Assembly: GCA_026874595.1 (NCBI GenBank)
Contig: CM049317.1
Coordinates: 73,912,618 to 73,976,617, forward strand
Length of the DNA stretch: 64,000 bases
Direction: 5' to 3'
DNA from: Sipunculus nudus
Lineage: Eukaryota > Annelida > Sipuncula > Golfingiida > Sipunculidae
Shown: positions 55,056 to 64,000 of the stretch, in pieces
Layout: every line of letters starts with the position of its first letter
Position numbering within the stretch: position 1 is the first letter of the stretch
The notes under the pieces: model-generated
Seen by the model: the letters and a program-made list of their open reading frames with translations, nothing else
What the model was told of the DNA's origin: nothing
Database searches by the model: none
Position numbers and translations under genes: made by a program

Positions 55056-56789
55056 ATGATGGCGAAAACGCATTTCGTTGGAGCTTATAAATTAATCGTT
55101 TTCCTCACGTTTTGTGACCTCATATATGGGGAAAGCAGACCAATCTCAAGGCAGATCAATACCACTGAGGGATGGAGTGGATCCATAATATCCAGATTTG
55201 GCCAGAATGGAGGCTTTCAGCTAGATGTACACTATCAGAACTTCACCTTAGAAACAAGAGAAGAGTGTAACTTGGGAACAGTGTTACTGAGAATGTTCTT
55301 TTATCCCCAATATTCGAATCCTTATTATTTTACGTGTAACAATATCAGCAAAAATGATAAACTGGAAAATATGATTACACAAACATATTTCCCTATGCAG
55401 TGTTCACCCGGTTTTGGAAAAGTTTGTTACTGCAATAAAGTGATTGTCATGCCCCCTGCCGCAAGACCGAACTACCTTTTTGTTGGATTTGACGGGTGTA
55501 AACACCAACGCCCAATACTGTTCAAATATTCATACAACATCCGCCTGAAGGGTTACAAGTGCGTAGAGCCATCAGACATATTCCCTTGTACGATGGCTCA
55601 TCTTGTGGACATGTACATGAAAGATGACGAAACCGTGAGAGGCGAAGTTCATTTTCTTACAGATAACGACGTCAACAACCTAGTACGCCTTGTGCTATCT
55701 GGGATTAACGAGAATTGTTATCAATATACGGTAGATGTTCTCTGCCGAGTGAAATACCCCAGTTGCCCTTCCCAAATGCCTAGGGATATTTGCCAGGAGG
55801 CTTGTTACGACTTTGCAAGAAGTTGTAATTCGTTGCTCAACAAGTTTGCCCTCGTGCCCGACATAAGTGGACTTTGTCCCCTTTTACATGCGAAGAAACA
55901 GAACGATTCTTGCTGGTATAAGAAAGTTGACTGTGGAATCCCACCATCTGTAGCTCATGCCATGTATTCTATACACTGGTACGATGAAAGCACATATTAT
56001 GCCGTATACAAATGCAACCCTAACTACCTCATTAAGGGTGATGCTCGGGTTAACTGTAGCCTCTCCGGGAAATGGGACAAAGTGGTTCCGGTTTGTCTCC
56101 TTAAACTCCCCGTGGTCATTATTGTCATCTCTAGCCTTGTCGTTCTTCTTTTGAACATTATTTTTGTCGCAATGTTGGTATACAGAAAGGAAGTGCTGGC
56201 CGTGTTGTACGTAAGGGTCGGTTGTACCATTGGGCGCCACTTTGAAACCCCCATGCCATATGCTGCCTATATCGTTTCCGAGGGAGAAGAAGCTAATTTG
56301 TTCGCGGAGAGAGTAATAATACCCACACTAGAAGGTTCACACGGTTTCAGTCTTCAGGCAAATATTCGAGATGGTCATCTAGGTGCTCCTCTTCACGAAG
56401 ATTGCTACAACGGAATGAAAAATTGTTCCCGTGCTGTCTTCGTCGTAAGCAATGACTTTCTGGAATGCCCTTCACTGCTACATCTATTCCAACAGGCAGA
56501 GGAATTCGAGAAACGACGAAAGAGGTTCAGAATAGTGATTTTGATGAGCCCTTTGTCCAAGAAGACTGATATTGGAAACAAAGCGCTGGCTGCTCACATT
56601 AAAACCGGATGTTTCCTGTCACCAACGAAACGATTTTTCATGGATCGTCTTTTGTACAGTCTTCCCAGGCTCAAAATTAAACGCAAGGAAACTAGTAATA
56701 ACCAACACCCTCAAAGAGAGGGAAGAGATGCTGCCACCAGGGAGAACTATACAACGGAAACTTCTCCACTCTTACGATGTCAAGAGTAA
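55056..56789 (+). CDS. Frizzled-CRD-like / Sushi / TIR transmembrane receptor 3
   Basis: Intact single-exon gene. The frame is open from an ATG at 54984, but I place the start at 55056 (MMAKTHFVGAYKLIVFLTFC), which aligns with the start of receptor 1 and puts a signal peptide at the N-terminus; product 577 residues. Order: signal peptide 1-25, N-terminal Cys region, Frizzled-CRD-like module (CRVKYPSCPSQMPRDICQEA, CNSLLNKF, GLCPLL), Sushi module (VDCGIPPSV through VNCSLSGKWDKVVPVC), transmembrane helix about 351-376, then a TIR domain (YAAYIVSEGEEANLFAERVI, NIRDGHLGAPL, NCSRAVFVVSNDFLECPSLL, FFMDRLLY). The tail ends TETSPLLRCQE, again an ExxxLL motif. It is roughly 60% identical by eye to receptor 1 and far closer to pseudogene receptor 2. 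Likely an innate-immune signalling receptor; ligand unknown. Confidence 0.9.
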   Translation: MMAKTHFVGAYKLIVFLTFCDLIYGESRPISRQINTTEGWSGSIISRFGQNGGFQLDVHYQNFTLETREECNLGTVLLRMFFYPQYSNPYYFTCNNISKNDKLENMITQTYFPMQCSPGFGKVCYCNKVIVMPPAARPNYLFVGFDGCKHQRPILFKYSYNIRLKGYKCVEPSDIFPCTMAHLVDMYMKDDETVRGEVHFLTDNDVNNLVRLVLSGINENCYQYTVDVLCRVKYPSCPSQMPRDICQEACYDFARSCNSLLNKFALVPDISGLCPLLHAKKQNDSCWYKKVDCGIPPSVAHAMYSIHWYDESTYYAVYKCNPNYLIKGDARVNCSLSGKWDKVVPVCLLKLPVVIIVISSLVVLLLNIIFVAMLVYRKEVLAVLYVRVGCTIGRHFETPMPYAAYIVSEGEEANLFAERVIIPTLEGSHGFSLQANIRDGHLGAPLHEDCYNGMKNCSRAVFVVSNDFLECPSLLHLFQQAEEFEKRRKRFRIVILMSPLSKKTDIGNKALAAHIKTGCFLSPTKRFFMDRLLYSLPRLKIKRKETSNNQHPQREGRDAATRENYTTETSPLLRCQE

Positions 56790-57049
56790 GTGTTCCCTTC
56801 AATGAATCGAACAACTAAGAAGTGTTGCTCTCCTGACGTTGGATGTCGGATCAAGAACAATCAAACTTGATGCATAAAATGTGCTTAAAGTGAGACAACT
56901 GAGCGAGGGCAAAAATGCAATGCAAAGGAATCTACATATAAAATGTGAAACGAAAAATACCTAAATACGACATGCAACATATGATGACTTTGTTACCACT
57001 GAAACATTGAGGTAATACCCGCTCTAATATTAACGTGCCAACTAAATAT

Positions 57050-57260
57050 ATTGATTGGGAAACAAATGCTGGTTGCTTACATCAGAACCGGTTGTTTCCT
57101 GTCCCTACAGAAACGATTTTTATCGATCGTCTTCAGTAGTCTCACCCCTGTCCCAAATTTAACGTAAGGAAGCTAGCAATAGTCAGCATCCGGGAAGAGA
57201 CATTGACACCAGAGAGAGCGGTGTAACAGAAGTTTCTCCACTAACTAAACTAACAATAAG
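57050..57260 (+). pseudogene. 3' fragment of a fourth TIR receptor copy
   Basis: This segment aligns with the last ~200 bases of receptor 3: GGGAAACAAATGCTGGTTGC corresponds to GGAAACAAAGCGCTGGCTGC, encoding an IRTGCFLS..KRF-type TIR end, and the tail region (GAAGTTTCTCCACTAACT) corresponds to the ETSPLL codons. It contains stops and indels. Downstream DNA to about 57730 matches the 3' flank of receptor 2. It is the leftover 3' end of another tandem copy, 260 bases after receptor 3. Confidence 0.8.
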
Positions 57261-57264
57261 AGTT

Positions 57265-59574
57265 TACTGAGAGAAATGTTCTGTACTGAATCTAACTGAT
57301 ACACAATTGTTGCTCTCTTATTTAATTATTTAATACAGCATACAGTATATGACTTTATTATAGCTGAAATAATGAAATAATAATTCATTTAATACTCCCA
57401 TGTGCCAGCCAAAGAAATTTTGACTATATATAAAGATACGAACCTAAACCAAACTGATTCAATGACCAATGTGAGAGTAGGGTACTTTTGTGGATTCTGA
57501 AAACTTCTAATAGCATTTGTAAATAGGTGTTTTTATATCTTATTATCAAGAATTTAACTGGATTATCACAAAGGTGATTTCAATGATAGTTCTTTTGTAG
57601 CGTACATGTCTAAACAAATATAAAAATTGTTTCCCACCTGCCTATACAATTACCTCTGTTTAAAATGTATGTATCAATCAAGAAATATGTTAAGAGTTGA
57701 AATTACACAACAACACCTATTGGTGATTACCATACTTCTGGAGTCAGATAATGGTCCTGCAGATCATAGATCTGAGGGACACCTCATTAATATTTAACAG
57801 GACATGGCGATGGTATTAATGAAAGGTATTTAAGTAGCATCCCTTAAAGTAACAGAACACTAATTCTCCTCACCAAAGGATATGGTTCCCTGCTATTAGC
57901 GGCTCAGAATAACCATGTTCGGTTCAAAATATAATTTCGTTTAATACTGGACAACTTTGAATTTCAGCTTGCGGTCCGAACTCCGTCAAAGAACAAACAT
58001 ATTGTACTCATAAGTATGAGAATGTGTTCTTCTCGAACAAACTGACATATTCATTTAGTTATTAACATCAACAAACAGACATAACAACATGTATCATCTA
58101 GCGAAGTTAACTGTCAGCAAGTTTGCTTCAGCATAAACAATAATGACTGGCAGTTAGAGAGTGTAGGTTTCTTGATCTATTTTTAGCCGGGCAGACTGGG
58201 TTAAACATAAATCACAATAACCAGTATTAAAAGAGTGTTCAGTTCGCAAACGGATTCCATTAGTTCTGTTTAGAGGGTTTTTTTTATCTATATGTAGTCG
58301 GACATTTCGGTAATGAAATGGTTAAACCCTACATGAGCAAGAATTATTATTTGATTTTTATCAAACCTGAACTCAACTTAGAATTAAGGTAATAGTTACT
58401 ACCAAACGGAACCACTCTTTGATAAAAATACTTCAAAAGTATGGTAACATGAATTGTTATCATATATGAAATTCATGTTTTACTTGTTTGCTTAAACATT
58501 CAAAATTAATCAAGACGTTTCTCAGTTCAAATATTCAGGTATTTGTTGTGTTTTGCTGAGATATCATAATCAACTATTTTTTTAAATATCTTCAGCATAA
58601 ATTAACATGCATCTGTATTATGAAAGAAAATTGTATGTAGACAGCAATCACATTAAAACTTTGGTACTGGTTGCTGGCTAAAGTGAATTCAAAGAATTAC
58701 CACCTATCTTGAAATATAGGGGCATGTATATTACTTATTTTAAGCGTTAGGTTATAACAACACTGTACTATTTTACCATGCGATATGACTACAGACTGTT
58801 GCACTCGATGGTATATCTTGATATAACATCTTCTTTGATGTAGCAAATATGCAAAAAGTTACCCTTTCGGTTTCCGTCTAGCCAGTTACAATCCCTCAAT
58901 ATTCTCAAATTAATATTCACAAAATACAAGTCCGCAAAAAAAATAATTACTTAGAAAACAATTATGAAGGTTGTACCAAATAAGTATGAAAACGTAGCCT
59001 TTCTAAGCTCCAAAAAGGTTAGTGAATTTGGTTTATCACGTCACAATTAGTCAAATCACAAATTTTCCTTCTAGCATAAAAAAAAAACAATTCATATACG
59101 GAGCCGTATCGAAGGGGAAGCCATTGAAACAAAAAGTTAAACAATTTCAACAAGACAGATGGTGGTTATCTATGATTTCTAGCTCTAATGCATTAAGTCC
59201 ACACTTACGCGAGAGTCATCATATTGACATTTAAAATTAACCTTTACAGAAGACAAATACACTGAAAAACGGACCTTCACTCTTTTCGATCACGGACGTG
59301 CTCCAGATAAAAAATCTGCATTGGGCCAGAATATCTAAGCCTGCCTTGTTTTTGTGCGCTTTTCCCTTCTTAGATAGATGCAGATATGATAGTCGTAAGG
59401 TCCAGGACTAACACTTACGCGCATGCCGAGACTAACTATAAAAGTTGATTGCTTGCTGTGCTGAAGCAGGTATGGGCCCCAAGACATTGACTGAGCATTG
59501 TAAGGCCAACACGTTTGATCATGGATTAAATCATTGGCCTCTTTCCTGTCAGTGTTTACGATGGAATGGGCCCA

Positions 59575-59636
<62 letters not shown>

Positions 59637-61250
59637 CAGAGTGCCGTTTTTCCGAAAGTGTCGGGGGACAAGCTTTTTCAAACTTTTCGGAAAAGGGGCC
59701 TTTGATTAACAGCAAGTTAATATTTATTTGGCAATGATTAGTCAACCACCGACGTGCGTGCCCTTTTTTCAGCAAATTCACCATGGGCAAATGTCAAATG
59801 ACATTGGTGAAGCTCGGTGAGTTTCTTTTACAGTCCAAAGGCTCCGCTAGTGCCGCTCACGTACGTATAACGAGTGGTGAAATGCAAGTTTTTGAACGAT
59901 CGTAGAGTGTACCTATTAAAATGAATAATTTATAATTTTTCTTCAAGTTCTTCAGGCAACTTCAGGCAACTTCATTTTGTATTCAACAAGTTTCTCTTTG
60001 CTATTTTTTTTATTTCGGTAATAAAATTCCTTGCGATGATGGCAGGACTTGTCACCCCGGCCGAGCCTGTCAAGGATTTTAGATCTCCTTGTAGGTAAAA
60101 GGGGAATGATTCATTAGCTATATAATGCAGAGCTTAAGCAGATGACACAATTACTCACTGGAGTATACTGGTTATTTTTATGGCCAGGCTCGCAAGCTAT
60201 AACCCTGAAGATAAACAAAATGATAGGCCTTATGATACTTCGCTAATGCGCATGCGAGTAAACTGGTCAGTTATTTGGCCTGACATCATAACACAAGTGA
60301 GCTAATCTGAGTATAAAAGAGAATTGGTTGAAAATACATAAGTGCTCTTGGATAAACTGTTCAGCCGCTTTATAGAGGTATAGGGAACTCAGCGTTGATC
60401 GGCTAACCTACACAGGGCAGAACGGAAATAAAAATGCCTATCCGATCTCTTTCTTATTAAGGTATGTACTCGGGCTGAGGCCACGCATGACTGACACACA
60501 GTCCCGCGATCCTGGTTTCGAAAATGACCGCTTGTAACCGATTCCTGTTTAAAATATGACTCAAACATACAGGAAATTTATATTGTTACCACCTGCATTA
60601 AAATCTGAGAAATTCTTCCCGAATACCCTTGTATTTCTGTACAGCAAGAGCACCACTCATGCACTGCCGAAAAAAAAACCCCGACGCCTATGCAGTCAGC
60701 TGGTCCGCTAAGCGACACCCAAACCTTCCCAACACCACCCCTACCGCTGGAAAACTTAAGTTACATGGAAACATTAATTTTCCCTCTTTGTTATTTTTGA
60801 TGTATCCACATATTGCTCTTATACAGACCGAGATTCTTGTCATTTCTGTCTGTGTTCCTGGTCAATTGTCTTCCGTTCTATTTATTATTAGCCAGTAAAT
60901 GATACCATGTGTACCTCGATTTCAAGTTATTACGCAGTTCACGTCGACGCCAACAGGTGGCGCCACCGGCCGATGACGTGAAAACGCCAGGAAAATCAGT
61001 CCCTCTGTCGGCCGTCCTCTGGCTCCCTTTTAAGGTATTCTAATTAACCAGACCTTTTTCATAAAGTAGGTCATTATTTATATCCCTTAGCTACATTCCC
61101 GTTACTTGTAATTTTATTTTGCGCAAATTGCATTCAGTCACCCCGGTCCTGCCTTTTAGCCCGGTCCTGTCAATAGGGTCCGCTCGGTTCCCAGGAATGC
61201 AATATGGCGGTGTAACCTTAAGGAACCACAACTAATTTTACCCTTTACAA
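57265..61250. other. Non-coding stretch, nothing recognised beyond flank homology
   Basis: 57265-57730 is duplicated receptor 3' flank. The rest contains an (AT)n run at 59574-59634 and one GGTGGCGCCACC copy at about 60957. Minus-strand ORFs around the AT run are artefacts. No gene recognised. Confidence 0.5.
59574..59634. repeat. (AT)n microsatellite
   Basis: TA repeat of about 60 bases. Confidence 0.97.
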
Positions 61251-61260
61251 AATAAACCAA

Positions 61261-62460
61261 ATGCTCCAACAACTGCTGCAATCTACATCTCATACTAAGA
61301 CCTTAACTCCAACATATGCAAAAGTGGTAGAATCCACGTCAAAGGAGAGTAAATCGCTTTTGCAATTACACTCACGAAAACACTCATCGAAAGAGACAAG
61401 GTTTTCTTCAAACCAAAGTGAAATACTTGCTGTTCGGTCGACTCAAACCGTACCTCCAATTGTCAGAAAAACTTTGGTTATAGAAGGGGCCACGGAACTG
61501 TGTGTGCCCTAATTAAACGAGGTTATAAGGTTTTATTGAGAATCCAGGTTACACGTTTGTTTGCGTTTTGGATGCTTCATCAGCATTTGATAGAATCTGT
61601 TAAACAACGTTTTTTCGTAAACTCGTCAAAAGGAGGTACCTTTATATCTAGTAAGAATGTTATATTTCTTGTACCTTCACCAAAAAAAAACTGAAAGATG
61701 GAAATCTCTTTCATCATCTTAGTTTTAGGTGACTAATGGTGTCCGACAGGGTGGTGTATAATCACCACATCTTTTAAATATTTACATGGACGATCTCAGA
61801 TGTATTTTAAACAAATATGTAATTGGATGTTGCAGTAATAGAACAACTTGTGAATGCAGATTACGAAGTACTGTTTGCACCATCTGTAAAAGGTTAACAA
61901 GACTGATTAGTTTAACGTATGGTTACGGAATGTCTCTTCAAATTATTTTTAATAAACAAAAATTGCAATAAACAACAACTGTGTATGCACATAATGGGTC
62001 AAAGTAGGGTATAGTCCTCGGCAGTACCTAAGCTAATAACTGGTGAAACACATCTGACTTTCGATATAAAGAACAAATATCTCGGCTGTAATTTGGATAA
62101 CTATTTACAGGATTATGATGATATGCAAAGACAAAGGTGTTTGCTGTATACTGTAGCCAAAACTAAACTAAATTTTAAACACTGTTCAGAACCTGTCAAT
62201 ATTGTTCAAATAGTGCTTTTCTGCCCCATGTAGTGAACGTTTATGGCGTAAATTTTAAGAAGGCTTGCTTGCAAACGATTAAAGTTGCATACAACAATTC
62301 TCTAAGAATTTTTATGGGATTACCTAAACTGTGCAGTTTTAGGACAGCAATTACTTATTATTAGTTTACCCTTATAATAAATAATAATTTACCCTTATTA
62401 TAAATAACAATCCAACAAATTGTCCATATAATTCATTTCCAGGCTAAAAAGTCCAACACT
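61261..62460 (+). mobile_element. Degenerate non-LTR reverse transcriptase remnant
   Basis: On the plus strand, conserved RT words appear in order in shifting frames: VLDASSAFDRI (about 61567-61600), then GVRQGGV followed by a stop and NIYMDDL (about 61736-61785), YLGCNLDNYLQDYDDMQRQR (about 62070-62145), and near the end VAYNNSLRIFMGLPKLC (about 62286-62335). These are the palm and thumb/C-terminal motifs of LINE-type reverse transcriptases. Multiple stops and frameshifts show it is dead. An open frame at 61261-61512 may be a remnant of its upstream region. Confidence 0.78.
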
Positions 62461-62564
62461 ATTGATTTTTCTACTTTTAACGTAGCATAAATATCACAGA
62501 GCTGTTTCATTGAATGTACTCGAAAAGGACAAGGCTTGAATTCTCAAGCCCCCAGCTGACCTTC

Positions 62565-62650
62565 ACATCGGACTCCCATTCCGTTCCACATCCGAGTCTT
62601 AGTCACTCGTAAATTGGACTTGAATCCGGACTCCAGTCAAAGTCAAGACT
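62565..62650. repeat. Degenerate GGACTC/GAGTC hexamer tract
   Basis: GGACTC, GAGTC and GACTTGAATCCGGACTCC words lie directly before a cyclotransferase exon, as in the introns of copies A and B. Confidence 0.55.
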
Positions 62651-62734
62651 CGGTCCCACATCAATGCCTAATATATTTTCACTTTTCATGATTCCTTGAA
62701 GTGGTTTGTCCACTTTGTGTGGTTTATATTTCAG

Positions 62735-63095
62735 CACGTACTTGGTGAGGTTTACGAAATTGATGATCTGATGCTCGCAACCTGTAAATACTATGAAGGG
62801 CATCCAGATTTATATCAAAGAACAAACGTAAAAGTTAAATTTATCCCTGAGACAGACCATCTGACCATTACCGATCCGGAACAGTTAATAGTGGCCCAGC
62901 AAGAAGCGGAAGCGTCCGAATCAGGAGAGACTATAGAATGCATGACATACATAGATTTTTAGACCTAACCTACTCAGTATGGAGTGCAAAGAGGAATTCC
63001 TAGCCGAACGGGAAGAGTGGAGGAAACCGAGCAATATACGAACTGAAATTGGACTCTGGAGTACGGACTATAATAATGAGATCGTAAATCTTTAA
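62735..63095 (+). pseudogene. GGACT-like cyclotransferase copy D, exon 2 (frameshifted)
   Basis: After a TATATTTCAG acceptor the exon begins HVLGEVYEIDDLMLATCKYY and keeps the catalytic-type Glu in YYEGHPDLYQRT. After ECMTYI the frame ends at TAG 62960-62962, but in the next frame the family sequence resumes (FRPNLLSMECKEEF) and runs to VNL and TAA at 63093-63095. The 361-base length is one more than a multiple of three, fitting a single-base insertion near 62950. The product would lack the last ~45 residues. No first exon with YGTL was found upstream in the window. It has an expanded acidic loop compared with the other copies. Confidence 0.8.
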
Positions 63096-64000
63096 ATACA
63101 AAATAGAGACTAAGGGCAATCATTGGTCAGCTTTGGTACCGTGCTTATTTGTCCAGTAGACCACCTGTGACTACACCTGCTGTGCCGTCAGTAAACATAC
63201 ATTGAAGTACAATATGTAAAATAAAACACTTTTCCTTGCGCCGTTAGACGTATGTCCGGAACTTCTGTGCTGGTTTAAACACCGTGCGGCGGTCAAAGAG
63301 CCATAAATTAGTTATACCATATATCGACAGATGCCCGTGTCGGTGTTGTAATATAGCCATGTAAGCCGTGCACCAGTGAGTCTTATTAGCTTTACAAGAA
63401 CCCCAATCTATATCTGTCAATCGACATATACTTTTCCAAAGTAGAACGAAACTAGTTATTAGGGGCTGATATCTTCAAGCCTCTCACCGAGTGTAAAATC
63501 CTTACCAGGTCCATAAAGTTTATGGATTTTTTTTTATATGGAGGATGTATTAATAAAATCTTAAGACCAAAGGTTTAACAAGTACATATTTTACTATAGT
63601 TTTTGATTATCCAGCCCATACATACTAAACGACAGTTATATTTTAGTTGTAACAGACAGGAACGAGATTACATCATATATTGAGTTGTCATGGAATATAT
63701 ATATATATATATTTGTATATATATGTGTGTGTGTAAAGGTTTTTAGGATAGGAAATCTCGCATATTTCTGAACACAAAGCCAGCAGGTTGTGTTCAAATT
63801 GTCGTGGGTTCACTGGTATTTCTGAATAAATGGTCAAAGTTTGTAAACCAACAACAATGTAAATTATAAGGCCTGTTTACGCATATTCTGTATTTACTAG
63901 CAATTCAACGTTCAGGATCACGAAACATAACCCAAGACCTTAGGGCTGTAAAGGTCAAGGTAAATGGTGTCAAATATGAAAAAATAGGTAATGTAAAAAT
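63096..64000. other. Non-coding stretch to window end
   Basis: No gene recognised. A short (AT)n/(GT)n run occurs at about 63696-63735. Confidence 0.5.

Noticed and set aside
59335-59790. 151-codon minus-strand ORF with a long Ile-Tyr run
   Set aside because: The run is the (AT)n microsatellite read in frame; the rest has no family motif.

Overview
This is an AT-rich, repeat-dense piece of an animal nuclear genome. Genes have GT/AG introns, coding density is very low, and there are (AT)n microsatellites, minisatellites, degenerate non-LTR retrotransposons and fold-back elements. An expanded set of intronless TIR-domain receptors, the style of the repeats and the size of the introns best fit a lophotrochozoan, most likely a bivalve mollusc. 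That assignment is inference: no species-diagnostic gene is present.

Two small gene families dominate. The first is a gamma-glutamylamine cyclotransferase (GGACT / AIG2-like) family. Each gene has a 183-bp first exon carrying the YGTL motif and a second exon of about 325-340 bp carrying the catalytic Glu, joined by a phase-0 intron of 2-3.3 kb. Copies lie at 11.3-14.6 kb (minus, intact), 26.2-28.6 kb (plus, broken), 30.8-34.6 kb (plus, intact), with orphan second exons at 4.7 kb (plus, intact) and 62.7 kb (plus, frameshifted). The two intact two-exon genes sit in the arms of an imperfect inverted duplication (about 10.95-15.9 kb and 30.2-34.95 kb). Comparing the arms shows a 44-bp satellite array of about 39 units in one arm against about one unit in the other, and an approximately 2-kb mobile element present only in the other arm.

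The second family is a set of single-exon type I membrane receptors: signal peptide, a novel N-terminal Cys-rich region, a Frizzled-CRD-like module, one Sushi/CCP module, a transmembrane helix, a divergent cytoplasmic TIR domain and a C-terminal acidic dileucine motif. There is an intact copy at 35.5-37.2 kb, a multiply broken copy at 43.7-45.5 kb, an intact copy at 55.1-56.8 kb and a 3' fragment at 57.05-57.26 kb. Flanking DNA of the second and third copies is also duplicated (41.8-43.0 and 47.4-48.95 kb).

Layout: 0-4.6 kb repeats and mobile elements; 4.7 kb GGACT exon; 5.5-9.7 kb roughly 330-bp tandem repeats; 10.9-15.9 kb left inverted arm; 16.6-21.1 kb degenerate LINE (minus); 21.6-22.1 kb two tandem tRNA-like units behind a CRE/TATA promoter-like block; 22.3-24.3 kb degenerate transposase-like gene (minus); 25.2-25.8 kb 78-bp satellite; 26-29 kb broken GGACT; 30.2-34.9 kb right arm; 35.3-37.2 kb receptor 1; 39.6-41.0 kb 58-bp satellite; 41.8-49 kb duplicated flanks and receptor pseudogene; 53 kb CR1/L2-like LINE tail; 55-57.3 kb receptor 3 and fragment; 61.5-62.4 kb RT remnant; 62.7 kb broken GGACT exon. 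All homology statements come from reading the sequence by eye and from remembered family motifs; no search was run.
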